Positions 33,078 through 44,692 are shown, numbered from the stretch's first letter. The stretch: DNA of 64,000 nucleotides from Curvularia sp. ZM96 (GCA_022457065.1 JAJGBQ010000004.1:124001-188000); one strand, 5' to 3'. Numbers and translations: made by a program. Notes: generated from the letters alone by a model not told the origin.

Positions 33078-34124
33078 GCAGAGAAGACTGTGGCACATGC
33101 GGTACAGGCGATAGGGGCGAAAGTCAGAGTTAGTCGTTTTCAACAAACCACTAACGCTCATTCGTGAGCCTTCGCATGGTCACCTTTTGATTGGAGCTTG
33201 AACATGAGAGAAAGCTTTGGCAAGAGCACAGCACTTTGGAAAGTCCTAACTTTTCCTTCTTACAGGAACTAACCTTTTGTTTTCATTCCAGCTCTCTTTA
33301 TATGTATCTTAGCTAGCAACACGCATCCACTCATTTCAATACAAAGCAATTGGCCAATCGCTACTCTATAGCGCACAGATTAGCTCTAGTAACCTACCAC
33401 TACCTAGTGTATGATGCTATGTGGATTTGGCAGTCCATAACAAGAAGGGCGATGTATGAACAAACCGGCATTGTATATCGCTACTGGGGTGCTCAATACT
33501 ATCACAGACATGATGGCCATCATCCTACCAATACCGGTGGTTCTGAGATTCCAGATGTCGAAGGCGTGAAAATCTATGTTGATCTTGCTTTTTAGCGTCC
33601 GCTCCATGTAAACCTTCGTTCACAGATGGAACGAACGCGATTGACTCGAAAGCTAGTGCATGCGTCACAAGTGCGGTGCGCGTCGCATTACTTCCCCTAA
33701 TGTTGAAATCAAAAGACTCTTCCTGGGACACTGTTTATCCTAGTCTGGGGCTACGCAAAGCGATATACCACACGCAGAGGTGGCAAACAGTTTTTATATA
33801 GTAGGTGAGTTTCTACAAGGCACGAAAGTAATCACACTTGACATGTAGTAGGAATGGTCAGCGCAAATCATCAACCGCGGCCAAGTGCTGGCAACTGGTT
33901 TCAGCTTTGGCCATCCCCACTAATTTTCCTGCAGGGAACCTTAGTTATGCACGTGACGTCAACGTCTGGGCGCTCGTACGGACTACTAGTTATCCTACTA
34001 ACCATCAATGCGTGCGCGCTTGCATTTCGAAATTGCCAAAGTTGATGGTACGAGCTAATCATTGAGGGTGAGTAAACGAAATTGGTGATAGCTATATTTG
34101 GCCAGATTATAGCCCAAAGCAAAG
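33078..34124. other. Intergenic, no gene seen
   Basis: 1 kb between the precursor and the DUF3632 gene. The 33350-33595 plus-strand frame lacks an ATG. Nothing else recognisable. Confidence 0.5.
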
Positions 34125-35072
34125 ATGGCCAGCAACTGGGCACAAAATCAAGAAGAGGGCTGGTTATGCCGCCTCTTTCACGAGAATCCTGGGGATATTT
34201 CAAGGGCATCCATGGTGTGGCAGCTCTACCGTATCTTCGAGGATACAATGACTCGCAAAACCTCAGCCAAGGACTCGGCCTCCAAAACAGCTTCTCTCGT
34301 CTCCTCCATGCCAAAAGCATGGTATGACGTTATTGGAATATATGTTACTGCAGCAGAAAAGGTTGCGGATGAGGATGCTCTGGAAGCACTAGTGGACTAC
34401 ATTGTGGAACTTGCAAGTCTTCCCGACGCTCTCAACGAGAGCCACGAAGCAGTTGTCATTGATCACATAGGCTACGCTGGTGCACCAGTGCGCATTAATC
34501 CCGGAGAACCTCTTGTAATGGGGAGTGGAGGGAAGAGGCTGTGGAAGGACTTACCAGACTGGGGCATGGAAATAACCGAGCGATTCCAAGGTAAGGGATT
34601 CTTACTGTGTGGGGTAGTTGCTCTGCTTGTTAGCTTACTTGTCAACATAGGACCTGAGCAGTACCTTCAAGATACACAATCGCCCGCAGACCTTGAAACT
34701 GCGAAGGCATTATGGAAGAATCTCAATACTTACCTTGCTCTCAGAGCCACAAGCGCTAGGGCCCAGGCAATTCCAGTTCTTGCAAATGGGATCAGATTGG
34801 CCTGCATGGCCTTGGTGATGGCCCTCGAACACTCGCCAAGCACACGCAAAGGGAAGAACGCTAATTTGCACATACCTGCTGCTGAGGCATGGTTTCGGAT
34901 TGCGGGAGCTGAGATTAAGAAGCTTTGTGAGGATGGAACAGAGCAATTGAACCCAGGTGATCTTTGGGCTAGTCAAGGAGGTGGCCAATGTTGTAACAGC
35001 GCTAGATTAAAATTCTGGAAGAGACGAATGTTGGAGCTAGGAGCTGGGTATGAAAAAGGGCATAGTCTTTGA
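34125..35072 (+). CDS. DUF3632-family protein
   Basis: Two exons, 34125-34590 and 34651-35072, encode 295 residues. Without removal of the 60-base intron the frame stays open but inserts a hydrophobic stretch (CGVVALLVSLLVNIG) that does not belong. The segments LWKDLPDWGMEITERFQGPEQ and, further on, AWFRIAGAEIKKLCEDG are those of DUF3632, a helical family found almost only in filamentous ascomycetes, with no known biochemical role. The protein is soluble, with no signal peptide. It lies 1 kb after the RiPP precursor on the same strand; whether it belongs to the cluster is open. Confidence 0.82.
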   Translation: MASNWAQNQEEGWLCRLFHENPGDISRASMVWQLYRIFEDTMTRKTSAKDSASKTASLVSSMPKAWYDVIGIYVTAAEKVADEDALEALVDYIVELASLPDALNESHEAVVIDHIGYAGAPVRINPGEPLVMGSGGKRLWKDLPDWGMEITERFQGKGFLLCGVVALLVSLLVNIGPEQYLQDTQSPADLETAKALWKNLNTYLALRATSARAQAIPVLANGIRLACMALVMALEHSPSTRKGKNANLHIPAAEAWFRIAGAEIKKLCEDGTEQLNPGDLWASQGGGQCCNSARLKFWKRRMLELGAGYEKGHSL

Positions 35073-35457
35073 GTACCTCCTTGCTTTGTTCTACAAACTA
35101 GCTAGAAAACAATGCAAGTAACAGGTGCAACAACATGAAGCATACGTAGGTTGGGCGGTCTCGCGAGAGGAGGCCTTCCCACCAACACATGAGCCAGTCC
35201 ACCGGTGCGCCCAGAGGCCGCAACGCTGCACAAAGATGGGTCGACGGGAGCATGCTATCGCTTTGTAATTCCAAACGACCGACGGGTAGCCTTGATTTCA
35301 AATCAGTCGGCCTCTTTGAACGCGAGACACCGTAGACCCTAAACGGGCTAGTGCCTGTAACCTCGCGCCTTACACATAAATTATACTATAGTAGGCGACC
35401 ACAACAACTGCAAATCACCGCCTTCTACACCTCTCACTTCCTTTACACAAAGCCGCC
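35073..35457. other. Short intergenic region
   Basis: About 0.4 kb between two tandem genes. It holds the promoter of the next gene and no other feature seen. Confidence 0.5.
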
Positions 35458-36423
35458 ATGGAGACCATTCTCGTTGTTGGATCTACTGGCAACATCGGCA
35501 CGGCCGCTGTCAGCGCTGCCCTACGCACCAAGCGCAACGTCCTGGCTGTTGTCCGTAACCAGAATTCGGCCGACAAGCTCATTAAGAACGCTGGGACTTC
35601 TGAGGGGATCACGTTCGCCTTTGCTGATGTAGCTTCAAAAGGAGCCATCAAGGGCGTTGTCGAGCAAGTTCGTGCTGGCAAGCTCCCAGCGTTCCAGCAT
35701 GTCTGGTCCAGTGGTAAGTTTCAATGAAGCCTACAATCTATCCTTGCGTTTCTCTACTAATAACGTGATCTAGTTGGTGGCGAATACACCGATACCCAAC
35801 TCCCCGAGATTAGCGACGAGCAGCTGGAGTACAATTTCGAGCTCGGCTTCAAGGCCAACTTCCGTAAGCTAAATTCTCCTACTATTGATTGTTAACGGGC
35901 GAGAAAAAGAATATTTGGAAAGGATGATATTATTCAATCAGGGGCCTCTATGGGCTATATACTCCAAATCCAGAGATCACATGACCTCAACACTCAACAC
36001 GTTCAACATTGATGTTTTGCAGCTAATGAGCTCGCAGGCGCATACCGCGACACTATCGGTTATCTTCTCGAGCAAAAGGCAGAGAGCACTTGGACCATCT
36101 GTACTGGTTCTCAGGGTGATATAGCACTCTATCCGGTGCCAGCTATGACGCAAGGTGCTTTGTTCTCTATGATTATCGCTGCTTGCCGTGACAACTGGAA
36201 GTCGAATGTCCGCGTCAACGAGGTCTTGCTCGGATTCCGTGTCGAGGTCGATGAAGCGGCAAAGGAGCATGGGGTTTCTAGTTCTACCGAGTTTGGAAAG
36301 GTGTACGAAGAAATCTTGGCTCGTCCGGAGATTCGCAGCTCGCGCATTCGCGTTGACGAAGTGGAGGATCTTACGAAGCTGCGCTATGCCCGCAGGTTCC
36401 CAGAAGGAACTGAGAAGGAGTAG
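35458..36423 (+). CDS. NAD(P)-binding SDR/NmrA-like reductase
   Basis: Three exons, 35458-35713, 35774-35863 and 36023-36423, encode 248 residues. The N-terminus METILVVGSTGNIGTAAVSAAL is a Rossmann nucleotide-binding beta-alpha-beta with the Gly-x-x-Gly-x-x-Gly of atypical short-chain dehydrogenases. It continues RNVLAVVRNQ and FAFADVASKGAIKGVVEQV. After the last intron come AYRDTIGYLLEQ and TWTICTGSQGDIAL. A YxxxK pair is not clearly placed, as in NmrA-like members, so it may be a reductase or a cofactor sensor. The third exon join (35863 to 36023, intron of 159 bases) is longer than neighbours but keeps the frame. It lies between the RiPP precursor and the MFS transporter and could be a tailoring enzyme; that is inference. 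Confidence 0.8.
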
Positions 36424-37248
36424 TTTTACTAGAATATGTGCTGTGTGCTAGGCGCTCTTGGCACTTACATACTTACACAGCAAGCGAAACGATGAGGAAT
36501 CATTTGCCAGCTGATAGGTCGCTAATGAAGCTCTACCTACAACAGTGGCGCCTATAGCAGCTATTCATCTTTTTAGAAGTAGTCATTCGCAACATTGAAT
36601 AGATAGTAAAAGAAAGAAGTTGAGATCTGTATCCATGGCATGTTTGTGTTAGAAAATTGATAGTACTGGGTTAATAATGGACGATACTAATTGATAACCC
36701 AGAAATTTGTCTTATGATGGGAGTTTGCCGTACTTGGGCTTCGCACGGGTGTATGTACGGGCCCTAAGTTAGTTATTCGAGGACCTTAGCTTGTGATCTT
36801 TGGCGAGGTTGAGCCCTATCCGTGTGTTCGACGGTCATATTTTGGTCTAATAGTTCTTTGAAAGGTAAAGTTCTCAATCCTGCTAGTAGAGTAGATGCAC
36901 GGGACAAATTGCCTCGAGGCACTCCAGAGGAATTAGATGGTACACGAGCCATATTGGAAGAAATTAAGCGAGTTGTTGATAGAGCGAGAGGGACTGGCAA
37001 ATAGTTCAAATAGCCTGGAACGCGTTGCGAAAGAAAACAAGATTACAGGGGTAATGTGATAGATAGCTGGTATTTAATATCTCTGCCATCTTCGGAACAC
37101 TTCTTGTATATTTCGTCTGGGCCAGGTCGTCACCAAGCCATCCCTGGCGCGGTAAGACCTTTCAAGATGGTCAACACACACCTAATTTACCATCCCTTCG
37201 GCAATCACCTACGGTCATCCCTTTCTCCACAGGCTCTCTTATCTTGAA
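36424..37248. other. Convergent intergenic region
   Basis: 0.8 kb between the reductase and transporter 3' ends. A small plus-strand frame at 36822-37004 (RVDARDKLPRGTPEELDGTR) has coding-like composition but lacks an ATG near it and any known domain. Confidence 0.45.
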
Positions 37249-38917
37249 TCATGCGTCGCTACTTATCGTTTCTGCTTTATTTATCGTCCGTCTGCCGGTC
37301 TCTATCAGGTCAAAGTCAAAGTGAAACCATTGTTTTCTCTGCTGCACTTGTGTTGATGCAGGAACATCATCTTCAACTCTTCGTTTCTCCAACCTGGGTA
37401 AGCAAAGCCACAGCAGTAGTAATACAATAAGCACCGCTAAGATGATCGGCTGTAGAACGCTCACACCTTTAGCTTGAGCCAAGGAGCCAATGGCGAAAGG
37501 GAGCGCTGCACCGCCTATCCCGCCAAACGCAGCTGCGAAACCGATCGCTGAGACGTGTAGGTATGAAGGAAGCACTTTGGTTGTTGCAACGATCATAGCT
37601 GGGAACAATGGTCCTAGGAACAAACCTTGAAGTGCAACGGAAACGGCGGAGATGTGGAAAGATGGTACCAGCCAGAACATGAGCTGGCATATGATAGCAG
37701 CAGCGATGTATACCTACTCATTGTAAGCCTTATTGTCGTAATTCTTGTGGAGAATACATACTAGCACTGCAAGTTTCTCGCCAATCCTGGGGGTGGCGAA
37801 GCCAAGTACCAGGCGGCCGACAGCGATGCCGGTCCAAAAGCCAGTGGCTACTACACCAGACTCAAACTCTCCGCCGGATCGCTCCCGCCGCATGAATGTC
37901 ACGATCCAGCCACCAATGGCGATTCCAGTTCCGATGTAGCAAAGGAGAAAGAGAGATGCAATCCATGTAACGCGGCTTTTAAGCGCTTGTCGGAGGCGGC
38001 CTTTACTACTTGTATTTGTCTTGGGGTTTCTTTCGCAATACACACGACTGGACAACGGCCAGAATGCAGATGCAGATGTTACGAGTTCAATGATCGCGCC
38101 GCCAAGCTAACAATAGTCGGTTAGAGAAAGTTCACGGAGTGGCCGTACGCAATTTACCATAATATAGTAGAACTGGTGCCATTGCCACCCGTTCTTCGTG
38201 ATGAGACTCGTGGCAGCAAGTGGGCTCAGTACAGCTCCAAGGCCATAAAAGCCATGCAAGAAGCCAAGAACCTCGTTCGCGTTGGCCATGCTCCCTGCCC
38301 AGGCGTTCCACCCTGCATCGATGACGCCATTTCCAAAGCCTGCAAAGATGAATAGCGTAACCAACACCGGGTACGGTGGATGTGCTGCGATGCCTGCGTA
38401 GGCTGCAATATGACATATGGGGCCAATGACTGCAATCCCCCGTTGGCCAAAGTGAATGTGGAGCCAGTTGTTGAGAAGGGCCGCTCCAACATAACCACCC
38501 AGAGGTGAGAGAAAGATCAAAGACACGACTAGATATGTAAGTCCATAATACTCTTCGAGGTACGGAATGATAGCCTGCGTAGTATCAGTATCATCTCTGA
38601 GCTCAACTCGGCGACCCACTCACGCCGTAAGCAGCGTCGTTCGCGCCCATGACGACAAAGGCAAATAGAATAGCTAACACGCGATACATGTTGGTCTTGG
38701 GTTGATTCCATCTTTCGACTGCAAACACAGTTGTTGATGGTCGTGGCAGAAACTCTACAGGATCGACGCATATGGAGTTTCCATCTTTCAATTGATGGCT
38801 GTGATCACATACTGCCGCTGGATTTATGCGATGCAATTCGATAACCGAGTGGGGCACATTGTCTGCGGTCGGATCACTGGTCTCCAGAATTTGTGTGATG
38901 GTATTGGTATGGGACAT
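37249..38917 (-). CDS. MFS transporter, Bsc6-like
   Basis: Four exons (38624-38917, 38158-38574, 37762-38106, 37249-37713) encode 506 residues with about twelve membrane helices. A cytosolic N-terminus of about 75 residues precedes helix 1 (MYRVLAILFAFVVMGANDAAYG). The set of Gly-rich helices (FLSPLGGYVGAALLN, FAGFGNGVIDAGWNAWAGSM, FLHGFYGLGAVLSPLAATSLI) and the cytosolic loop after helix 6 fit the fungal MFS group annotated as Bypass-of-stop-codon protein 6 homologues or sugar-type MFS. In the second half are WTGIAVGRLVLGFATPRIGEK and GLFLGPLFPAMIVATTKVLP. The substrate is not predictable. Such transporters often export the product of a neighbouring cluster, so it is a fair candidate exporter for the RiPP; equally it may be a nutrient permease. 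No defect seen. Confidence 0.87.
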
Positions 38918-39470
38918 ACTTTTTAGTTAGTCAGTTCGCAAAGTAACAATAGATTTTCGTTTCTAGTGAGAGGCCCTGAAGAAAACAGTGAAAAGCTGAT
39001 CCTGGGGCCGGAATGACTGTATCTTGACTAAATATCTTTGATTGCGGATAAGACGTAGAGACGCTCATTCATTGTGTGCTGCACTCACGGAATTAAGTCG
39101 ACGTGAATTGGGCTAGCGACTGTGGCATTGGATGAGTAATCCTCGGAACTGCAAAAACGAAGTACGGGAAGTAACTGAATGGAGGAGGTGGTGCCAAGGA
39201 AATAGCGACTAAAAAGGAAGAGCTTGCGAAGGCGCGCCCGCAAACCCGCGTGCGTTCGGTACCTATCTTCTCATTGTTGCAGCTACCTCGCTCTAGAACG
39301 GCATCCCGGCCTCCATCCCCTCTAACAGTTTCCATGACTGCAATGACGTCAGCAGCGTCAACAATGCTCGTTGCATACAGCTTGAAGGATGAGAGAATTC
39401 TCATGATCGTTTGCTCTCGCCTGACCTACACAAATAGACAATTACCAGCATCATATAGACAGTGTCTTAC
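38918..39470. other. Intergenic with an unclear frame
   Basis: Holds the transporter promoter. A minus-strand frame (39093-39404) begins right where the glucan-synthase relic ends but does not look like that protein. It is probably unrelated sequence joined by an old rearrangement. Confidence 0.4.
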
Positions 39471-40222
39471 ATGTTGAAAGTGTTGTCAAGAGTAACGTAT
39501 ATTCCTCTCTTATGCATCTCATCAATAGCGCGCCTCCAATCAGAAAGCGTTCCAAATGAAAATCGAGGAGAGTGAGGTCGACTTAGGCTGGCAAATGGGT
39601 ACCCCCTACCCAAGGGTTGGGTTGGGTAGGGTAGGTAGTGCACGGGCCTTGGTTTAGGGTAGGGTAGGGTCGCACAGGGCGTGGGTAGGGTTGGGTTGGG
39701 TCACGTACTGACGCGGGTCATGCCAAGACTTGGGTAGGGTTGGGCTGGGTCTTATATAAGCAGAACCCAGCCCAACCCAACCCTACCCATTTGCCAGCCT
39801 AGGTCGACTGGTGAGTACGAGTCGGCCATCCAGGGACGATTGATGAATATGGACCCTACAAGATATATTCCTCGTATGCCCATTCCATGAATGTAGTCAA
39901 GGCTGTCAATGAGCCCCAAAAAGTCTCCACCAAATCGCATATTCAAACTTGTGGTGTCGGTTTCGTAGACGGTACCATTAGCATCGTCATTAGAGGCGTC
40001 ACCGTTCGCGAACCGGGCGAGAGATAAAGAGTAGAACGGAAAACGCCAATTTTCTGGCGATGGGTGATATTCGCGGTCTGGCCATGTTCCCCAATAGTCC
40101 AAGGGGTTTGAAGCACTTCTGTTCTGGTTGAGGTTGAAATCTGAGTACCTTGCATCAAGCTTGAGTGCTGATAGTCTTCGTAACAATAAGCCAAACCAGG
40201 CAAATCTTCTTATCGCCGCCAT
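39471..40222 (-). pseudogene. AGS1: 5' fragment of an alpha-1,3-glucan synthase gene
   Basis: The reading starts at 40222 with a hydrophobic leader (FAWFGLLLRRLSALKLD) and matches the N-terminal alpha-amylase-like domain of fungal cell-wall alpha-1,3-glucan synthase: YSDFNLNQN, NPLDYWGTW, SPENWRFPFYSLSLARFANGD, then SNDDANGT, RFGGDFLGLIDSLDYIHGMGIRGIYLVG and MADSYSPVDL. It is broken three ways. A 218-base hAT-type MITE splits it after the Val-Asp-Leu codons. A one-base deletion follows (in the DFHFGTLSDWRRAIDE region, about 39550). The gene then ends after TLDNTF at 39471, where intact proteins run on for over 2000 residues. No C-terminal synthase part is in the window. The family call is secure; only about 190 codons remain. 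Confidence 0.85.
39584..39801. mobile_element. hAT-type MITE, 218 bases, with 8-base target duplication
   Basis: The ends are perfect 18-base inverted repeats: TAGGCTGGCAAATGGGTA on the left and its complement on the right. The flanks carry the 8-base direct repeat GGTCGACT (39576-39583 and 39802-39809), the target-site length of hAT elements. TAGG-TGGCAAA ends are common in hAT families. The interior is made of GGGTAGGGT/GGGTTGGGT tracts that resemble telomere repeats but are the subterminal repeats often bound by hAT transposases. There is no coding capacity. It inserted into an alpha-1,3-glucan synthase gene or its relic. Confidence 0.9.
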
Positions 40223-41661
40223 ATGTGTTATTTAGAGTAAAATACATACAGAATGAAGGCTGCAGATGGTCGAAGAGAATGCTGGTGGTAAGAATTACAG
40301 TCCTGTAAGGTAAGGCACTAGTATAAGTAGTAAGACAGAGAGTAGTAGCTAGGTCCTTGTGAGACAGGTGTACACGGTGAGCATGCATTTTCTTGGCGTT
40401 TAGTAGGTGGTGGGTATAAACTTTGACCCATGCAAGGCATGGTAGTTGGCAGCGCTTCTAGGGTAGTGATACTAACATGCTTATTGAGTATTGTTGATAT
40501 TTTAATGATCAGCGAAAGGTATAGCATCCACTATTGAGATTTAGCTTTTATCGCTTTATTTGCCTATATTTTCAGATCTAATTACGGGCTTTGAAGGCAC
40601 AATACCAACGGCATCTGTTCTGTAGTAGTGAGAGCGTCGAAGGATCGAGCTAGCCACTATACCTAGCACTGGAGCTACTGTATTTTGCATCTATACTTTC
40701 AAAATGGGCTATAGGCTCTATTTTGATCTTCCAGTAAGCTATTACTAGAAGACTGGAAGGTCTTAACAAGATAATGGCGTGGCAAGGCTTACATCTGAAG
40801 CCCTTCGCTGCTTAATCAGGACCAAGCCCTACTTTTACTACTGACTACGCTATAGTGGCTGTTCCATGATCATGGTGGTTATGAAGTACAAAGACATTGG
40901 TTTTTCTTTCATAGTTCTATGATCTTGGGTGGTTAGGACGAGTAAGAAAGTGGCTGCACTCCCTATTACTAAATAATTCATAAGATTGATAAGAGTAATT
41001 AGAATAACGAGTAACTTTATAGTTAGAGTATTTTGTCTTCTTTTTCTACATGCCACCCCCTTGGAGCATATGCATGCAATCTTTTAGCGTGTCTAGTATT
41101 TACCTGATAAACGCAGACCTTGCCTCGGTATGCAATAATAAGAAATCGATTTCTTAAAAGCGCGAAGGATGCGGAGATTGCGAATTTGACGGAGCAGTTA
41201 CAGAACCAGAATGTAAGAGCCACTCACAAGTGAACCCGCGCATGCAAGGCGCTCACTAGGGAGCGGTAGGATGCGGCTCCCGGGATAACGTCCCGCTCCC
41301 GAGCCAATCATCGTAGCATCCCCAATCTTAACCGTTGAAGGCTTACTACGACCGCTTGATAGATTCAGTCAAAGGATGCATGCGCGCGACTCATGCCCAT
41401 CCTTTGACTTACCGAGCGATGGCTGCGTAACATGAATCACGGCTTTCATACGGCTCCTTCATGCACTTAACCCCGTTCGTGCATCTGGCGACTGTGTAAA
41501 CAAGCCCCGATGCAAGGCTACCGGGGTTTCTTCCTCTTTGAGACGGGCATAGTTTGCCTTTTCAGGAAACCCACGGTGTTTGAAAAGCTCATGCCTGGAT
41601 TTCCTCCACATTGCAGCCTTTCATTCAAATTTCGCGTCCTCGAGATTGACTCTCTGGCATC
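40223..41661. other. Intergenic, upstream of FAD oxidase
   Basis: 1.4 kb. Contains an inverted repeat at 41367-41409 (listed separately). No gene; short frames only. Confidence 0.5.
41367..41409. repeat. Inverted repeat upstream of FAD oxidase
   Basis: AGTCAAAGGATG (41367-41378) pairs perfectly with CATCCTTTGACT (41398-41409) across a 19-base centre that itself has CATG on both sides. It is about 255 bases before the ATG at 41662. It could be a cruciform or dyad binding site; the function is unknown. Confidence 0.5.
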
Positions 41662-43353
41662 ATGTTTTCACGTGTTCTAGCACCGCTAGCTGCGGCCACT
41701 ATACTAAGCTACTCAGTCGTGTCAGGAGGCCCTACAGCTTTGGATGTGTTCCCGAAGACGCCTGCCGCAGGTATCGACGTGCAGGCTATAGCCTCACAAC
41801 TCTCTCCAAACGCCAAAATCTACCTACCAGGAACAGACGAGTTCGCTACCTACACAACTCGATGGTCTAACCTGGAAGCCCCGACGCCCAGTGTTGTGAT
41901 TGCTCCTGGTACGGAAAAGGATGTTCAGCATATTGTGAGTTCGCTGCCCACGAGTGTCGGGTTCGGCCATTGATCTCACATTCTTCGCTCCAGGTCAAAT
42001 TCGCCAACAGACATGATATTCCCTTCCTAGCGTACAATGGACATCACGGCACACTTACTACGCTGGGAAAGATGGATTATGGCATTGAGATTTATATGCC
42101 TCAGCTGAACTCCGTTGCTATTGACAAAAATGGAAAATCTGCGACAATTGGTGGGGGCATCAACTCCAAGAACCTGGTCGATGCGCTTTGGGCAGCCGGA
42201 AAGCAGACTGGTAAGCTTCTTTCGCTGGTAATCCTTTGGGATTTCCCGAAATCTAACGTAAGCCAGTTACTGGATGCTGCGAGTGTGTCAGCTATCTGGG
42301 GCCAGCCCTAGGCGGGGGCCATGGCTGGCTTCAAGGACACCACGGCCTCATTACTGACCAGTTCCAGTCCATGAATGTTGTACTAGCAAATGGTGATCTT
42401 AAGACGATTGACAGCAAATCGGACTTATGGTGGGGCATGCAAGGCGCAGGCCACAACTTTGGCATTGTCACTTCAGTCACTGCTAAAATCTACGACATTG
42501 AGCACGTTGACTGGGCGATTGAGACCATCGTGTTCAGCGGGGATAAAGTCGAAGAAGTCTACGCCGCTGCCAACAAATACATACTACAGGGCGGTAACCA
42601 GTCCACCGAAATCCAAAACTGGTCGTACTGGCAAAATGATGCAACGCTAGATGCTGGGAGGGTAAGAAAGCTTCCAATCAATGACGCATACAAACAGTCA
42701 CTGACGTTGGTTAGCCCGTTGTCATCATGTTCATTATCCAGGAAGGGGTAACTGCTGTTGAACCCAAGTATACTGCTCCCTTCCATGACATCGGCCCTCT
42801 CGCCATCACCCCGCGGTCAGGAACTTACCTGGATATAGCAAACTGGACGGGTATCGCGCTTGAATCCCCGCCTTGTCAGGACTTTGGTTTCAACAACCCG
42901 AGATTTCCAATTTACACGTCAATCTACAACGTCAGCGCTCAGCGCAAGGCATACGACCTCTTTGCCTCGGCCATTTCAGGCGCGGATAATCCATACTACA
43001 ACTCAATCTTCATGTTCGAGGACTACGCCAGCAGCGGCGTCCGTAAGCGCGAAAATAGCGCTAGTGCCTTTGGCTTTCGCAACGAGTACATTCTTTCTGC
43101 GCCTCTTATCATCTACAACTCAACTGGTAAGGCTCAAGATGATTCTGTCAAGGAATTGGGTACGCAACTACGAGACATTATACGGGAGGGCACTGGCAGC
43201 GAAGAAATACATAGCTATGTCAACTATGCGTACGGCAATGAAGGGCCGCAAAGTTGGTATGGATATGAGAGCTGGAGACAAGAGAGGCTCAAGGCGCTTA
43301 AGAGCAAATATGACCCCAAGGGTAAATTCAGCTTCTACGCGCCCATAGCATAA
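41662..43353 (+). CDS. Secreted BBE-type FAD-linked oxidase
   Basis: Four exons, 41662-41934, 41994-42210, 42267-42661 and 42715-43353, encode 507 residues. A signal peptide (MFSRVLAPLAAATILSYSVVSG) leads into a FAD_binding_4 domain: WSNLEAPTPSVVIAPGTEKDVQHIVKFA, then AYNGHHGTL with the His expected to bind FAD covalently, GGGINSKNLVDALWAAGKQT, and GCCECVSYLGPALGGGHGWLQGHHGL carrying the second (Cys) flavin link. LWWGMQGAGHNFGIVTSVTAKIY follows. The C-terminus has a berberine-bridge motif, the YVNYAYGNE segment, and YDPKGKFSFYAPIA. Members oxidise alcohols, amines, sugars or natural products, and such oxidases are often pathway enzymes in secondary-metabolite clusters. It is 8.6 kb from the RiPP precursor, separated by the transporter and the dead glucan-synthase fragment. 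Membership in the cluster is unproven. Confidence 0.9.
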
Positions 43354-44692
43354 GATAGAGGTAGTCATGGGCAACAGATACAGTTACTAATCTAGTCAAT
43401 GTTTCTGCTTTTCTGGTTTGCCGATCGTGACGGTAGTCGTAACATTCAGGGCATCGTTGTCCAAGACTCGGAAGGGCCTCAGTGACATCACAGGGCTATT
43501 ATTATGAGATCCAGTTGCTCCTCATAGCTAACCACTACAAGCATTAGCAATATAGAGACCACCACGACATCGATGGGTTAGGTTCAGTTCGGAGGATATT
43601 TTGTAGCCCTGGATGATAAATCGCAACATTCAGTTCTACGTATCTTTGAAAACCCGGTCGTCGAAGATGGCATCGGTGGCAAATCTACTGTTGCCTGGCC
43701 TTCGTGTCGAGTACAGCACAGGGGAGGGGATTGTTGGGTGCATCAGAATGCGTGTTTTTCGCTTGGAGAGGAGAAGGAAGCGGCGAGAAAACGAATAGCT
43801 TCGGCGAGTATCACCGGGATTATTAGACTCACAGCGAGCCTCAAAGAGAGTTGTTGGAAGCGCCGATTGCATAGGGGTCCGCGATTGAAGAGAGTGATAT
43901 TGAGCGACTCTGATGTCGATGAGCATAGAGGCCATGCACGAGGGGAAGAAGAAAGAGCTGGGAACAAGTGTCTATGTCATGGCGTGGCGTAGGAGAGAAG
44001 CGGAAGTGACGGAATCGTGCTGTATTTGGTTGTCCCTAGGCGGTGGGTGCTTGAAGACTGCTCTAGTGATGGTGCTAGTTCCGGACGACGATGGCAGAGC
44101 ATATGGCACGTGATTTGTGAGGTGAGATACGTGTTACTGGTAGATACTGCAGAGACAATGGTGGTCGCTCGGCCGTTTTCCCCAAAACCAGACGGGATTC
44201 GAGAAGCTTCTACAGGATTGGAAATGGACGTCGCAACCGCCAAAGTGGCCAATACCATGGCTGAGCCGAGATGCCGAAAAAAAAAGAAACAACGGATAAC
44301 GAACGAAAGAAATTCACTGAGATGGGAGCCTGGAGGGGAGTGGAATAGGCGCGAGAGCAGGTTCAAGACGATGGGAGCAATGGTGCGTGGAGGTGCAATG
44401 GGAGTCGTGTGGTGGTGCCGAGGTTTTGCCTTCGGGGCTATCGGAGGAGGAGCTTGGACGTGCGGTCATGATGTCGAGACTAGTGCAGACCATCCGACGT
44501 TGCTGAGCAATTCATATCAATGTATGCCGCCACTACACCTCATTGCCGTTTTGCCTTCACTGTACAGGTATCCCTCCCCCTTTCCCCAATCTCTGTGTGG
44601 CCAGGACACGTGTAGCGCGTGTCCCTGCGTACACTCTTTCCATTCCTTGTACAGTATTACCACCACCGAGCATCACATAATACGAGCACGCC
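43354..44692. other. Intergenic, Lon promoter region
   Basis: 1.3 kb. Long frames exist on both strands (44017-44757 plus; 43743-44366 minus with one stop at 43977-43979), but neither shows a domain. The region probably holds the promoter and 5' UTR of the Lon gene. Confidence 0.45.

Noticed and set aside
39600..39800. Possible internal telomere repeats (GGGTAGGGT, GGGTTGGGT tracts)
   Set aside because: They lie exactly inside an element with perfect inverted ends and an 8-base target duplication, so they belong to the MITE.
43743..44366. Minus-strand frame with one internal stop between the FAD oxidase and Lon
   Set aside because: No ATG at its head, no recognisable domain, and the hydrophobic parts look accidental; a gene could not be supported.
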